A stretch of DNA of 64,000 bases from Actinospineispora spinosispora DSM 44797 (GCF_000429025.1 NZ_AUBB01000024.1:173846-237845), one strand, 5' to 3'; positions 7,463-16,164 are shown, counted from the stretch's first letter. The notes: a model not told the origin generated them from the sequence alone. Numbers and translations: made by a program.

Positions 7463-8998
7463 TCACAGCTCAGGTCTGCTGACGGTCGCCCGACGGCCGC
7501 GACCGGCCGTAGCGAGACCTGCTGCAGTGAGCAGACCGAGGGCGCGGTGGGCTGTACCGACAGAGACTCTGTAGCGTTCCCGAATGTCTTTGATCGTGGG
7601 TAAGTAATCGCCGGACTTCAGGATGCCGCTATTGATGGCGCCACGTAGATCGGACGCGATTCGCTGGTAAGGGGCGCCCTGTTCATCCGGTTCCGGCGTT
7701 GGCTTAGCCGCCGAAGGTCCAGCAAGCAAGTCTAGATCGATGGGCAGCGTGGGCATTCGGCCGTCGATGTTTCCAGCGGCGCGCTGGTCGGCCTCAGAGA
7801 CCCATGCTGTGTAGACCCGCAGTGTGGTCGAGCCTCCGCCACCGTGACCGAGGCGACCGGCGACGGTGCGAACGTCCACGCCAGCCGCAATCAGCTCGGT
7901 CGCCGAGTAATGGCGGAGCTGGTGAATGTGCATGTCCCAGCCGAGCCGCGCGCACATCCGGTGAAAGCGCTGCGTGACGGTGCTCGGCTTCAGCCAGTCG
8001 AGATGGTCGGGCGACGGCGAGAACAGCCGCCCATCCTTCGGGATCGTGATGCCAAGCTCACGGGCGTCAGACTCACGGCTGGCACGGTAGGCGGTCAGGA
8101 GCGAGACGGTGACCTTGTCGAGTGCGATACGTCGCTGCTGGTGCGTCTTGGTGGGCTTCTCCCATGTCTTCGCGCCGTCCTGGGCGATGCTCGTCTTGAT
8201 GGACAGCGTCGCCGTGTTCAAATCGAGGCGGTCCAGACGTAGCGCGCACATTTCGCCGCGCCGGGCTCCGGTGGTCATGGTCAGCCAGACGAACACACCC
8301 CATGCCGGGTCCTTGAACGCCTCGTTGACGATCGAGGCGGCCTGTTCCGGGGTAGGCGGGTCCGGATCGCTCTTGACAGCCTTCGGGGGCTCAGCCTGGT
8401 CGAGAGGGTTGACGGTGATCCAACGCCAGCGGACGGCCCTCGTCAGCGCGCCGCTGAGACAGAAATGCACCTGGCGGATGGACGACGCCTTGAGGGGCTT
8501 GCACGTGTGCCAGCGGCACTGGTCGTCGCATTCGTGGTCGTCGTCCGAGCTGCTGTGCTCCATGAACGCCCGTCCGTCGCAATGCGTTCGGCAGCGGCGC
8601 AGGATCGAGTAGAAGGAATCGAGCACCTCGCCGTCGAGCTTGGCCACGGACAGCTCGCCGAGGAGCGGGCGGACGTGGTTGCGGATGTAGCCCTCATAGC
8701 CTTTGCGGGTGGTCACATCGACGTCGAGCAGCTCCAGGTAGCGATCCATGAGCTGGTTGACGTTCGCCTTCGTTCGCGGGTTGCGCTGCTCGTCCACCTG
8801 GTTGATCAGACGGGTGCGCGCGGCCTTCGCATCCTTGAGCGCCGCCGGGCTGTCCGGGATGACCTCGGTGAGGTAGTTGCGCTTGCCGGTGAGTGGGTCG
8901 ATGCCCGCGTAGACCTTCACCCGCAGCGAGCCGCTGGGCAGGGTCTCGATCTCGCCGCGCTTGCGGCCTTCAGCGGGGCGGGGTCGCGAGGCAGCCAT
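7463..8998 (-). CDS. int: Tyrosine site-specific integrase with C-terminal GntR-type winged helix
   Basis: The 511-residue form starts at ATG 8998. ATG 9007 is an alternative, and upstream frame runs into the tRNA. It has an AP2-like arm domain, a SAM-like core-binding domain (about 75-135) and a Cys/His-rich insert (about 135-166). The catalytic core is visible as Arg247 (GARRGE), His359 and Arg362 (HIHQLRH), His385 (GRLGHG) and the nucleophile Tyr396 (RVYTAW). Residues about 443-511 add a GntR-family wHTH (YQRIASDLRGAI, LPTIKDIRERYRVSVGTAHRAL, GLATAGRGRRATV). That domain is not part of the standard integrase fold and could act as an accessory DNA-binding or autoregulatory module. The gene lies against the tRNA-Arg target, as expected for an AICE. 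Confidence 0.92.
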   Translation of the reverse strand: MAASRPRPAEGRKRGEIETLPSGSLRVKVYAGIDPLTGKRNYLTEVIPDSPAALKDAKAARTRLINQVDEQRNPRTKANVNQLMDRYLELLDVDVTTRKGYEGYIRNHVRPLLGELSVAKLDGEVLDSFYSILRRCRTHCDGRAFMEHSSSDDDHECDDQCRWHTCKPLKASSIRQVHFCLSGALTRAVRWRWITVNPLDQAEPPKAVKSDPDPPTPEQAASIVNEAFKDPAWGVFVWLTMTTGARRGEMCALRLDRLDLNTATLSIKTSIAQDGAKTWEKPTKTHQQRRIALDKVTVSLLTAYRASRESDARELGITIPKDGRLFSPSPDHLDWLKPSTVTQRFHRMCARLGWDMHIHQLRHYSATELIAAGVDVRTVAGRLGHGGGGSTTLRVYTAWVSEADQRAAGNIDGRMPTLPIDLDLLAGPSAAKPTPEPDEQGAPYQRIASDLRGAINSGILKSGDYLPTIKDIRERYRVSVGTAHRALGLLTAAGLATAGRGRRATVSRPEL

Positions 8999-9074
8999 GG
9001 TGCGCATTCTAGGCGACTCGCACCACGAATAGCACCACATCTGCGATCCAAGATCGCTGGTCAACGTTCTGACC

Positions 9075-9150
9075 TGGTGCCCTCGGCAGGATTCGAACCT
9101 GCGACACACGGTTTAGGAAACCGATGCTCTATCCCCTGAGCTACGAGGGC
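9075..9150 (-). tRNA. tRNA-Arg (anticodon CCT), integration target
   Basis: The complement folds into a 73-nt cloverleaf with acceptor stem GCCCTCG/CGAGGGC, D-arm GCTC/GAGC, anticodon loop TTCCTAA (anticodon at 9115-9117), T-arm with GTTCGAATC, discriminator A at 9078, and an encoded CCA (9075-9077). It reads AGG codons. The element's integrase gene lies beyond its 3' end, so integration preserves a functional tRNA. Confidence 0.95.
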
Positions 9151-9321
9151 GTGCGCTATTCGTCTGTGCTGGTCAGAGCCACTTCCGTGAGAAGTGGAGA
9201 GTGGCTCACGGGACCAGGGCCCGCGAGGAGCCCGTAGTCCGTGACACAGTCTAGAGCCTGCCGGTCGACACCTGGGCAACGGCCACGGGACCGGTGATCC
9301 GGTGTCGTGATCTTGCTCGGC

Positions 9322-9465
9322 CTAGTCGCCGTCGCGGTACTTGTGGCGGCCCTTCCACACGTTGTCCTGGTCGAAGCGCGCCCTGCGGTTCTCCGCGCGC
9401 CAGCGACCGAGGTAGTAGCCGGGCACGGCTCCGATGAACAGCATGATCCATAAGGTCGAGGTCAC
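9322..9465 (-). CDS. Small single-pass membrane protein (47 aa)
   Basis: The GTG start at 9465 is preceded by AAGGAG at seven bases. It gives a 47-residue protein with one hydrophobic helix (LWIMLFIGAVPGYYLG) followed by a charged tail (RWRAENRRARFDQDNVWKG). The longer frame to 9528 lacks a ribosome site. No family is recognised. It is the first chromosomal gene beyond the element junction, and the 9151-9321 gap before it holds no other gene. Confidence 0.5.
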   Translation of the reverse strand: MTSTLWIMLFIGAVPGYYLGRWRAENRRARFDQDNVWKGRHKYRDGD

Positions 9466-9691
9466 GAGTCTGCTCCTTCTCGCCTGGGTTGCCAGCCGGA
9501 GTGCGGCATCCAGGGCCGACCGTGTCACGATCGTGGAAGTGCCTGGTCAGAACCTGATATTTCATTCGCAGTCGCATCGGTTGTTCGCGCAATCACGAGC
9601 GTTCTCACCGGGTTCGCGTGCGAGCGATGATTTCCGGGGGCCTCTCCGGTCTCACCTCCGGACAGGATGGATCCGAGCGGAGGAGGCAATC

Positions 9692-10321
9692 ATGAGCGAC
9701 GTCTGGCCACTGGTGCACGTGGAGCGTGCGGCCCTGATCGACGACCTCGCGCAGCTCGACGACCGCGGCTGGGACGTGCCGTCGCTGTGCGCGGGCTGGA
9801 CGGTGCACGACGTCGCCGCCCACCTCGTGGACACGGCGAAGACCACGCGACTGGGGTTTCTGGTGGGGCTCGCCATGGCGCGCTTCGACTTCGACCGGCA
9901 GAACGCCGTCGGGGTGGAGCGGGAGCGGGGGGCGTCGCCGGGGGAGACGCTCGAGCGGCTGCGGCACGTCGCCTCGCGCACCTCGACCCCGCCCGCGCAC
10001 CTCGACACCCGTCTCGTCGAGGAGGTCGTGCACGGCGAGGACATCCGCCGGCCCCTCGGGCTCACCCGCGCCTACCCGGGTGAGGTCGTCGTGCGGGCGC
10101 TGCGGCTCCAGGCGCGTACCCCGGCCTCGTTCGGTGGCGCCAAGGAGCTCGTGTCCCGTGTCCGGCTGACGGCCAGCGACGCGGACGTGGAGCTCGGCGA
10201 CGGTCCACGAGTGGCCGGCACCGCGCTGTCGCTGCTCCTGGTCATCTCCGGACGGAAGGTCGCGCTGGACGAGCTCGACGGGCCGGGGATCGAGGCACTA
10301 GGCACGGCGGGCCCACGGTAG
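9692..10321 (+). CDS. Mycothiol-dependent maleylpyruvate isomerase-family (DinB-like) protein
   Basis: The 209-residue product starts at ATG 9692 with GGAGGAGGC upstream. The N-terminal helix-bundle signature LCAGWTVHDVAAHLVD carries the metal-binding His typical of mycothiol-dependent isomerases and DinB folds. A second His lies in EEVVHGEDIRRPLG (about residue 113). The C-terminal half (VRLTASDADVELGDG and SLLLVISGR) resembles the SCP2-like domain often fused in this family. The substrate cannot be deduced. It probably uses mycothiol, the actinomycete thiol, for isomerisation or transfer. It converges with the chloride channel gene, overlapping its end by 24 bases. Confidence 0.8.
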   Translation: MSDVWPLVHVERAALIDDLAQLDDRGWDVPSLCAGWTVHDVAAHLVDTAKTTRLGFLVGLAMARFDFDRQNAVGVERERGASPGETLERLRHVASRTSTPPAHLDTRLVEEVVHGEDIRRPLGLTRAYPGEVVVRALRLQARTPASFGGAKELVSRVRLTASDADVELGDGPRVAGTALSLLLVISGRKVALDELDGPGIEALGTAGPR

Positions 10322-12082
10322 GGGCAGGACGCGCTCGCTCGTGCGCTCCTCGACCAGGTCGCGGTGGCGGCCCTGCAGCAGCTGGGTGACCGTGATGATG
10401 CCGAGCAGCACCCCGTGGTCGTCGCGGTCGACGACGGGAGCGCGGGCGACACCGTGTTCTGCGAACAGGTTGGCCACCTCGCGCAGCGTGTGGTCGGCGT
10501 GCACCACCAGCGGCGACCGGACCATGACGTCGGACAGGAGCCGGTCGTCGTCCGGGCCGAACGTCACCTCGAGCATGTCGCGGCGGGTGACGACGCCGGC
10601 CAGGCGGTTGTCCTCCAGGATCGGGTAGAGCCGCTGGCGGTGCTGGCGGTCGCGTTCCTGGACGTGTTCCGGCGAGGTGAAGTCGTCCAGGGCGGCGCGC
10701 AGGCTCAGGTCGCCGGGCAACGTCACCATGTCGGTCCACATGACCTCGCTGGCGAACAGCACCTCCAGCGGATCGACCGAGTATTCCCTGGTCAGGTGGT
10801 AGCCGCGGCGGGCGACCTTTTCGGTGAGCACGGACCTGCCGAGCACCAGCGCGGACAGCAGGTAGGCGATCGACGCGGCGACCACGATCGGGAGCAGCGC
10901 GTTCCACAGGTGGGTCAGCTCCAGGGAGAAGATCACCCCGGTGAGCGGCGAGCGCATCACCCCGCCCAGCACCGCCGCCAGGCCGAGCAGCGCCCAGAAA
11001 CCCGGGTTGACCGGCGGGAACAGGTGCCCGACCAGCGCGCCGAGGGCCGCGCCGATCATGAACGTCGGCGCCAGGACACCGCCGGACGTGCCCGAGCCGA
11101 GCGAGATCGACCAGATCAGCGTCTTCACCACGAGGATGCCGAAGATCAGCCCCAGCGTCGCGTTGCCGTGCAGCAGCTCGTCGATGACGTCGTAGCCGAC
11201 GCCGAGGGCCCTCGGCTCGACGAGCCCGCCCGCGCCGATGACCAGCCCGCCGATCGCGGGCCACCACATCCAGTGCAGCGGCAGCCGGCCGAACAGGTCC
11301 TCCGACAGGTACACCAGACCGGTCGCCACGATGGCGAGCAGCGCGCCGAGCACACCGATCGCGGCACAGCACAGGAAGATCGCCGGGTCCAGGTGCAGCA
11401 CCGTGTCCGGCAGCCCGAAGATCGGCGCCGTGCCCAGCAGCGACCAGCGGCAGATCGTCGCCGTCGTGACGGCCAGCGCGGTCGGGAGCATGCTGCGCGG
11501 CCGCCACTCGAACAGCAGCAGCTCCACCGCGAGCATGATCGACGCAAGCGGAGCGTTGAAGGTCGCGGACATACCCGCCGCCGCGCCCGCCACCAGCAGC
11601 GTCTTGCGCTGGTCCGCGGTCAGCCGCAGGAACTGCGCGATGACCGAACCGACCGCGCCGCCGGTCATGATGATCGGTCCTTCGGCGCCGAACGGGCCGC
11701 CGGAGCCGATCGAGATCGCGGCCGACACCGGCTTCAGCACGGCCACCTTGGGCTGGACCTTGCTGCCGCCGACCAGGATCGACTCGATGGCCTCCGGCAT
11801 GCCGTGACCCCGGATCTTCTCCGACCCGTACCTGGCCATCAGGCCGACGATGAGCCCGCCGAGCACCGGCACGAACAGCACAACCCACCAGTGCGAGTTG
11901 TGCGGCGCGACCAACGTCGTGTCCAGGCGGCCGGCGAAGAACAGGTTCGTGAACAGGCCGATCAGCTGCAGCAGCGCCCACGCCACGACGGAGGCCACCG
12001 CGCCGATCGGGATCGCGAGTGCGCAGATCGCCAGGACGTCGGGTCTGAGCTCGAAGTCACGCAGGTGACGCGCCGTGCTCAC
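10298..12082 (-). CDS. ClC-family chloride channel/antiporter with C-terminal CBS pair
   Basis: The 594-residue product starts at GTG 12082, overlapping the MarR stop by four bases (GTGA), so the genes are co-translated. It has the ClC selectivity loops: GSGGPFGAEGPI (GxGxPfGxEGP with the gating Glu), GMSATFNAPLASIMLAVE (the GxFxAP-type loop), GSGTSGGVLAPTF and LTGVIFSLELT. Residues about 450-580 form two CBS motifs (LYPILEDNRLAGVVTRRDML and ARAPVVDRDDHGVLLGIIT) that usually bind adenosine nucleotides. The gating Glu suggests a proton/chloride exchanger as opposed to a simple channel. Its role may be acid or ion stress. Confidence 0.9.
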   Translation of the reverse strand: MSTARHLRDFELRPDVLAICALAIPIGAVASVVAWALLQLIGLFTNLFFAGRLDTTLVAPHNSHWWVVLFVPVLGGLIVGLMARYGSEKIRGHGMPEAIESILVGGSKVQPKVAVLKPVSAAISIGSGGPFGAEGPIIMTGGAVGSVIAQFLRLTADQRKTLLVAGAAAGMSATFNAPLASIMLAVELLLFEWRPRSMLPTALAVTTATICRWSLLGTAPIFGLPDTVLHLDPAIFLCCAAIGVLGALLAIVATGLVYLSEDLFGRLPLHWMWWPAIGGLVIGAGGLVEPRALGVGYDVIDELLHGNATLGLIFGILVVKTLIWSISLGSGTSGGVLAPTFMIGAALGALVGHLFPPVNPGFWALLGLAAVLGGVMRSPLTGVIFSLELTHLWNALLPIVVAASIAYLLSALVLGRSVLTEKVARRGYHLTREYSVDPLEVLFASEVMWTDMVTLPGDLSLRAALDDFTSPEHVQERDRQHRQRLYPILEDNRLAGVVTRRDMLEVTFGPDDDRLLSDVMVRSPLVVHADHTLREVANLFAEHGVARAPVVDRDDHGVLLGIITVTQLLQGRHRDLVEERTSERVLPLPWARRA

Positions 12083-12555
12083 AGCGGCCCCGGTCCGGTC
12101 CAGTGCAACGCCGGCACGTCGGCCGCGGTCGCGCAGAACTGCCGCGCGCCGTCGACGACCGACGCCCGGGTCTGCTCCGGCATGCGGTCGAGCGCGTCGC
12201 GCAGTGCGATCTGGCGGACCGCCAACACCTGCGCGACGACCGTCCGGCCGGTCTCGGTCACCTCGACCGTCACCACGGCACGATTGCGCTCGTCCGCGCC
12301 GCGCTCCAGGTATCCGCTGGTCACGAGCTTGTCGGCGAGCCGGGTGACGGTCGAGGCATTGACCCCGAGTGCCGCCGCGAGGCGCGAGGACGGAACCCTG
12401 CCGAGATGGTGCAGCACCAGCAGCAACCGGAACTGCGAGAACGAGAGACCGGAGGGCGCCGCGTGTGCGCTGTTCCAGGCGAGACCGACCAGGACCCTGG
12501 TCAGCATCTCCAACGCGGCGACCTCGGGGTCGGTGTCGGACGCTAGCTCTTGCAT
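12079..12555 (-). CDS. MarR-family transcriptional regulator of the chloride channel operon
   Basis: The 158-residue product (from ATG 12555) has a central winged helix: FSQFRLLLVLHHLG, SSRLAAALGVNASTVTRLADKLVTSGYLERG, then the beta wing with DERNRAVVTVEVTETG. This is the standard MarR layout with dimerisation helices at both ends. The gene precedes and overlaps the ClC gene and is divergent from bluB. Two near-identical palindromes in the start region (12550-12578) are likely its own operators, implying autorepression released by a small ligand. Confidence 0.85.
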   Translation of the reverse strand: MQELASDTDPEVAALEMLTRVLVGLAWNSAHAAPSGLSFSQFRLLLVLHHLGRVPSSRLAAALGVNASTVTRLADKLVTSGYLERGADERNRAVVTVEVTETGRTVVAQVLAVRQIALRDALDRMPEQTRASVVDGARQFCATAADVPALHWTGPGPL

Positions 12556-12578
12556 TAGGCAATACTTGCTTTCAGCAA
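12550..12578. promoter_or_regulatory. Paired TTGC-N5-GCAA operators for the MarR regulator
   Basis: TTGCATTAGGCAA (12550-12562) and TTGCTTTCAGCAA (12566-12578) are two 13-bp palindromes with identical outer arms and centres 16 bp apart. They cover the MarR start codon and leader. This spacing and symmetry fit binding of MarR dimers, which usually block their own promoter. Confidence 0.5.
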
Positions 12579-12629
12579 AGCCGGTCGTCAACGCGAGGTG
12601 GCTCACCCACGGTTTGAGAGGGTGGCGGG

Positions 12630-13271
12630 GTGCACACCCTGAGCGAGCTGTACGAGGTCATCCATCGCCGTCGGGATGTCCGGGGCCAGTTCACCGGCGA
12701 ACCGATCGAACCGGCGGTACTGGACCGAGTCCTGGACGCGGCGCACGCCGCGCCCAGTGTCGGTCTGAGCCAGCCGTGGGACTTCGTCCTGGTCCGTGAC
12801 GACGTCACCCGGCGCTCGTTCCGGGAGCACGTCGAACGGCAACGCCGCGAGTTCGCCGCCACGCTCGACGGGGAGCGCGCCGACCGGTTCGACAACATCA
12901 AGGTCGAGGGCATTCTCGAGTCGACGCTGTCGATCGTCGTGACCTACGACCCCGCCCGGGGTGCGCCCGCCGTGCTGGGGCGTCATTCCATCGCCGACGC
13001 GGGGCTGTACTCGGTGTGTCTGGCCATCCAGAACCTGTGGCTGTCCGCGACCGCCGAAGACCTCGGCGTCGGCTGGGTGTCGTTCTTCGCCGAGTCCTTC
13101 CTGTCCGAGCTGCTGGCCATCCCGGACGGTATCCGCCCGGTCGCCTGGCTGTGCGTCGGACCGGTCAGCCACCTCGAAACGGTGCCTGACCTGGAACGTC
13201 ACGGCTGGCGGTCGCGGCGCCCGCTGGCCGCCGCGGTGCACCACGATCGGTGGGGCGGCGCCAGGGCCTGA
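12630..13271 (+). CDS. bluB: 5,6-dimethylbenzimidazole synthase (BluB)
   Basis: The 213-residue protein belongs to the nitroreductase fold with BluB features: an N-terminal RRRDVRGQFTGEPI FMN-contact motif, HAAPSVGLSQPWDFVLV, and a C-terminal GLGVGWVSFF-like segment (AEDLGVGWVSFFAES). BluB splits FMNH2 with oxygen to form the lower ligand of vitamin B12. It starts at GTG 12630, divergent from the MarR gene. No other cobalamin biosynthesis gene lies nearby, though cobalt transporter genes are at 58.5 kb. Nitroreductase paralogues are the main alternative, but the RRRD...F.G motif favours BluB. Confidence 0.85.
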   Translation: MHTLSELYEVIHRRRDVRGQFTGEPIEPAVLDRVLDAAHAAPSVGLSQPWDFVLVRDDVTRRSFREHVERQRREFAATLDGERADRFDNIKVEGILESTLSIVVTYDPARGAPAVLGRHSIADAGLYSVCLAIQNLWLSATAEDLGVGWVSFFAESFLSELLAIPDGIRPVAWLCVGPVSHLETVPDLERHGWRSRRPLAAAVHHDRWGGARA

Positions 13272-13296
13272 GTCGTCGGCTACCGTCGAAGGCACT

Positions 13297-14175
13297 GTGG
13301 TTTCCCGATTATCAGCGGTTGTCCTCGCCCTGCTGCTCCTGACGTCGGCCGGTTGCTCGGCCGGCGGCGGCAACGCGCCCGGCCCGGCCTGCGCCTCGAC
13401 GCCGGACCCGGCCACACTCGCCTGCCGGATCGGCGCCGCGGAGGGCGTGATCCACGATCCTGAGGTCACGCGGGAGGCACTCGCCTCGGCGGGACGCGAC
13501 GCGCAGGACGCCTACCAGGAGCTGGGGTCCCACCCGGAGTGGGACGCCCAGGTGCTCGCCGCGCTCGACCCCGCGCGCCGCGAACCGGCCCGCTACGCCG
13601 CCGACGCCTACCGGCAGCTCACCTCACTGGCCGGGGCGCCAGGCGCGAACCTGCCTGCCTGGCGGATCGTCGACCCGCTGCCCTCGGACACCCTGCGCGG
13701 CCTGTACGGCGAGGCGCAGCAGCGGTTCGGTGTCGACTGGACGGTCCTTGCCGCCGTCAACCTGGTCGAGACGCGCATGGGGCGGGTCGTCGGGCTGTCC
13801 AGCGCGGGAGCGCAGGGGCCGATGCAGTTCATGCCGCCGACCTGGGCGCAGTACGGCCTCGGCGGCGATGTGTGGCAGCCGAGGGACGCGATCCTCGGCG
13901 CGGCCAACTACCTCGCGGCGAACGGCGGAGCGGACCCGGCACGGCTGGACCGTGCGCTCAAGCGTTACAACAACGACGTGCGCTACGTCCGCGCGGTGCG
14001 GGACTACGCGGCCATGATGGCGGCCGATCCCCGGGCGTTCGTGGGATTGCACGCCTGGCCGGTGGAGTACCGCTCGGTTGCGGGCGACATCCCCCTCAAC
14101 ACCGGCTACGCGTCCGCACGCCCGATCCCCGTGGCCGAATGGCTCGCGACCAACCCGCCGCCCGCCGTCCGATAG
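13297..14175 (+). CDS. Lytic murein transglycosylase, secreted lipoprotein
   Basis: From GTG 13297 the 292-residue product has a signal peptide ending in a lipobox (LLLLTSAGC), so it should be anchored to the outer face of the membrane. The SLT fold is visible as DWTVLAAVNLVETRMGR (catalytic Glu in VET), SAGAQGPMQFMPPTWAQYG and ILGAANYLAANGG, ending with the AYNNDVRYV-like ALKRYNNDVRYVRAV. The enzyme cleaves the MurNAc-GlcNAc bond of peptidoglycan, forming anhydro ends. The start upstream of 13297 seen in the longer frame overlaps bluB and is rejected because the signal peptide begins here. Confidence 0.88.
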   Translation: MVSRLSAVVLALLLLTSAGCSAGGGNAPGPACASTPDPATLACRIGAAEGVIHDPEVTREALASAGRDAQDAYQELGSHPEWDAQVLAALDPARREPARYAADAYRQLTSLAGAPGANLPAWRIVDPLPSDTLRGLYGEAQQRFGVDWTVLAAVNLVETRMGRVVGLSSAGAQGPMQFMPPTWAQYGLGGDVWQPRDAILGAANYLAANGGADPARLDRALKRYNNDVRYVRAVRDYAAMMAADPRAFVGLHAWPVEYRSVAGDIPLNTGYASARPIPVAEWLATNPPPAVR

Positions 14176-14298
14176 CCGGCCGTCGGTGACACCGCGCACC
14201 GTCCGTCCACGCCGCGCTACGTGCACATCGCGCGGTGTGACCACAGGGTGCGCGGCGTGGCCGTGATCATGATCGGTCGCGCCACTAGCCTGGGGTGC

Positions 14299-15288
14299 GT
14301 GCCGATTCCCAAAGCCGAGCTTCACCTGCACATCGAGGGCACGCTGGAGCCGGAGCTGGCGTTCACGCTGGCCGAGCGCAACGGTGTCGACCTGAGCTAC
14401 GCCTCACCGGACGAGCTGCGCGAGGCCTACTCGTTCGCCGACCTCGGCTCGTTCCTGCGGCTCTACTACGCGCTGATGCAGGTACTGCGCACCGAGCAGG
14501 ACTTCGCCGACCTCACCGAGGCCTACCTGGCGCGGGCGCGGGAGCAGGGCGTCCGGCACGCGGAGATCTTCTTCGATCCTCAGGCGCACACCGCGCGGGG
14601 TGTCCCGATCGACGAGGTCATCGGCGGCATCTCCCGGGCGCTGGACGCCGCGCCGGAGCGGCACGGCATCAGCACCGGACTGATCCTGTGCTTCCTGCGC
14701 GACGAGAGTGTCGAGTCCGCGCGCGCCACCTTCGAGGCGGCCCGCCCGCACCTCGATCGGATCAGCGCGATCGGTCTCGACTCGGCGGAGGTGGGGCATC
14801 CGCCGTCGAAGTTCGCCGAGCTGTACGAACTGGCCGAGGCGGCCGGGCTGCGGACCGTCGCGCACGCCGGTGAGGAAGGCCCCCCGGAGTACGTCTGGGA
14901 GGCGCTCGATGTGCTGCGGGTCGAACGGATCGACCACGGTGTACGCAGCATGGAGGACGCCCAGCTCGTCGCGCGGCTGGCCGAGCAGCAGATTCCGCTG
15001 ACCGTGTGTCCGCTGTCGAACCTGCGGCTGGGGGTCGTCGACGACCTGGCAGACCACCCGCTGCCGAGAATGCTGGCGGCCGGTCTGCTGGTCACGGTCA
15101 ACTCCGACGACCCGGCCTACTTCGGGGGATACGTGGGGGACAACTACACGGCCGTGCGTGAGTCACTCGGCCTGGACGACGACCAGGTACGCACCCTGGC
15201 CCGCAACTCCTTCCGGGCCGCGTTCCTGGACGAGCCGACCAAGCTGCGCTATATCGCCGAGGTCGACGCGCACCCGATGCGTTCGTAG
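14299..15288 (+). CDS. Adenine/adenosine deaminase family protein
   Basis: The 329-residue protein starts at GTG 14299. The metal-binding HLH motif sits in PKAELHLHIEGTLEPEL, and the IEGTLEPEL wording is closer to yeast Aah1-type adenine deaminase than to adenosine deaminases, which usually read LDGS. Other catalytic elements are HAGEEGPPEYVWEAL, RIDHGVRS, and VNSDDPAYFGG with the zinc Asp. It hydrolyses adenine or adenosine to hypoxanthine or inosine plus ammonia for purine salvage. A dehydrogenase gene follows ten bases after the stop. Confidence 0.85.
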   Translation: MPIPKAELHLHIEGTLEPELAFTLAERNGVDLSYASPDELREAYSFADLGSFLRLYYALMQVLRTEQDFADLTEAYLARAREQGVRHAEIFFDPQAHTARGVPIDEVIGGISRALDAAPERHGISTGLILCFLRDESVESARATFEAARPHLDRISAIGLDSAEVGHPPSKFAELYELAEAAGLRTVAHAGEEGPPEYVWEALDVLRVERIDHGVRSMEDAQLVARLAEQQIPLTVCPLSNLRLGVVDDLADHPLPRMLAAGLLVTVNSDDPAYFGGYVGDNYTAVRESLGLDDDQVRTLARNSFRAAFLDEPTKLRYIAEVDAHPMRS

Positions 15289-15297
15289 CCTGGTGCC

Positions 15298-16164
15298 ATG
15301 ACTGTCGCACTGCTGGGAACGGGGATCATGGGCGCCGGCATGGCGCGCAACATTCTGGCCGCGGGGCTCCCGCTCACTGTATGGAACCGGAGCAGGGACA
15401 AGGCGGCCCCGCTGGCCGACGAGGGCGCGACGGTCGCGGACACTCCCGCCGAGGCGGTACGCGGCGCGGACGTCATCGTCACGATGCTGCGCGACGGGCC
15501 GAACGTGACGCAGGTGATCGCCGACGCCGAAGCGGGTCTGCGCCCCGGCCAGGTCTGGGCGCAGTGCACCACGGTCGGTCCGGCGGCCGCCGCCGAGCTC
15601 GCGGAACTGGCATCGAAGCACGGGCTGGTGATCGTCGACGCGCCCGTGCTGGGTACCAGGGCACCGGCCGAGCAGGGCCAGCTGCTGATGTTCGCCTCCG
15701 GGGCGCGCGCCGAGGCGGAGCCGCTGCTGACGCCGGTGTTCGACGCGGTCGGACGCAAGACGGTATGGCTCGGTGACGACCCGACGGCGGCCAGCAAGCT
15801 CAAGCTGGTCGCCAACAGCTGGGTACTGGCGATCACCGGCGCCACCGCCGAGACGCTCGGGTTCGCCCGCGCGCTCGGCGTCGACCCACAGGCGTTCCTC
15901 GATGCGGTCGCGGGTGGTCCGCACGACCCTCCCTACCTGCGGATGAAGGCTGCCGCGATCCTCGGCGAGGAGTGGGAGCCGAGCTTCACGGTGAACAACG
16001 CGGCCAAGGACGCCGATCTGATCGCCGACGCCGGTCGCGCTGGCGGCGCTCGGATGGACATCGCGGAGGCCGTCGCGGCGCGGTTGCACCGGGCCGACGC
16101 ACAGGGTCACGGCGACAAGGACATGGCCGCGAACTACTTCGCCAGCTTCGACGCCGACTCCTAG
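15298..16164 (+). CDS. 3-hydroxyisobutyrate dehydrogenase-like NAD(P)-dependent oxidoreductase
   Basis: The 288-residue protein has an N-terminal Rossmann motif (VALLGTGIMGAGMARNIL) and the family's active-site segments: DAPVLGTRAPAEQGQL in place of the usual DAPVSGG, and SKLKLVANSW with the catalytic Lys. It likely reduces a short beta-hydroxyacid semialdehyde or imine. The G-T-R substitution in the substrate loop suggests an atypical substrate. It is followed closely by the convergent L,D-transpeptidase gene. Confidence 0.85.
   Translation: MTVALLGTGIMGAGMARNILAAGLPLTVWNRSRDKAAPLADEGATVADTPAEAVRGADVIVTMLRDGPNVTQVIADAEAGLRPGQVWAQCTTVGPAAAAELAELASKHGLVIVDAPVLGTRAPAEQGQLLMFASGARAEAEPLLTPVFDAVGRKTVWLGDDPTAASKLKLVANSWVLAITGATAETLGFARALGVDPQAFLDAVAGGPHDPPYLRMKAAAILGEEWEPSFTVNNAAKDADLIADAGRAGGARMDIAEAVAARLHRADAQGHGDKDMAANYFASFDADS

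Larger units (their letters stand above)
1..9078. mobile_element. Integrated actinomycete conjugative element (AICE), integrase end
   Basis: The segment joins an excisionase-like gene, a WhiB-like gene, an FtsK/TraB-type DNA pump and a tyrosine integrase that abuts the 3' end of a tRNA-Arg gene. This is the usual layout of AICEs such as pSAM2, which integrate site-specifically into tRNA 3' ends and move as double-stranded DNA with a single FtsK-like protein. The right boundary lies within the tRNA 3' half, around 9075-9115. The left attachment copy and any replication gene are outside the window, so the exact core site cannot be read. The cargo gene at 6403 is much AT-richer than the rest. 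Confidence 0.88.

Noticed and set aside
10364..12799. Long plus-strand frame of 811 codons opposite the ClC and MarR genes
   Set aside because: It is a shadow frame in GC-rich DNA. The opposite strand encodes clear ClC and MarR families.
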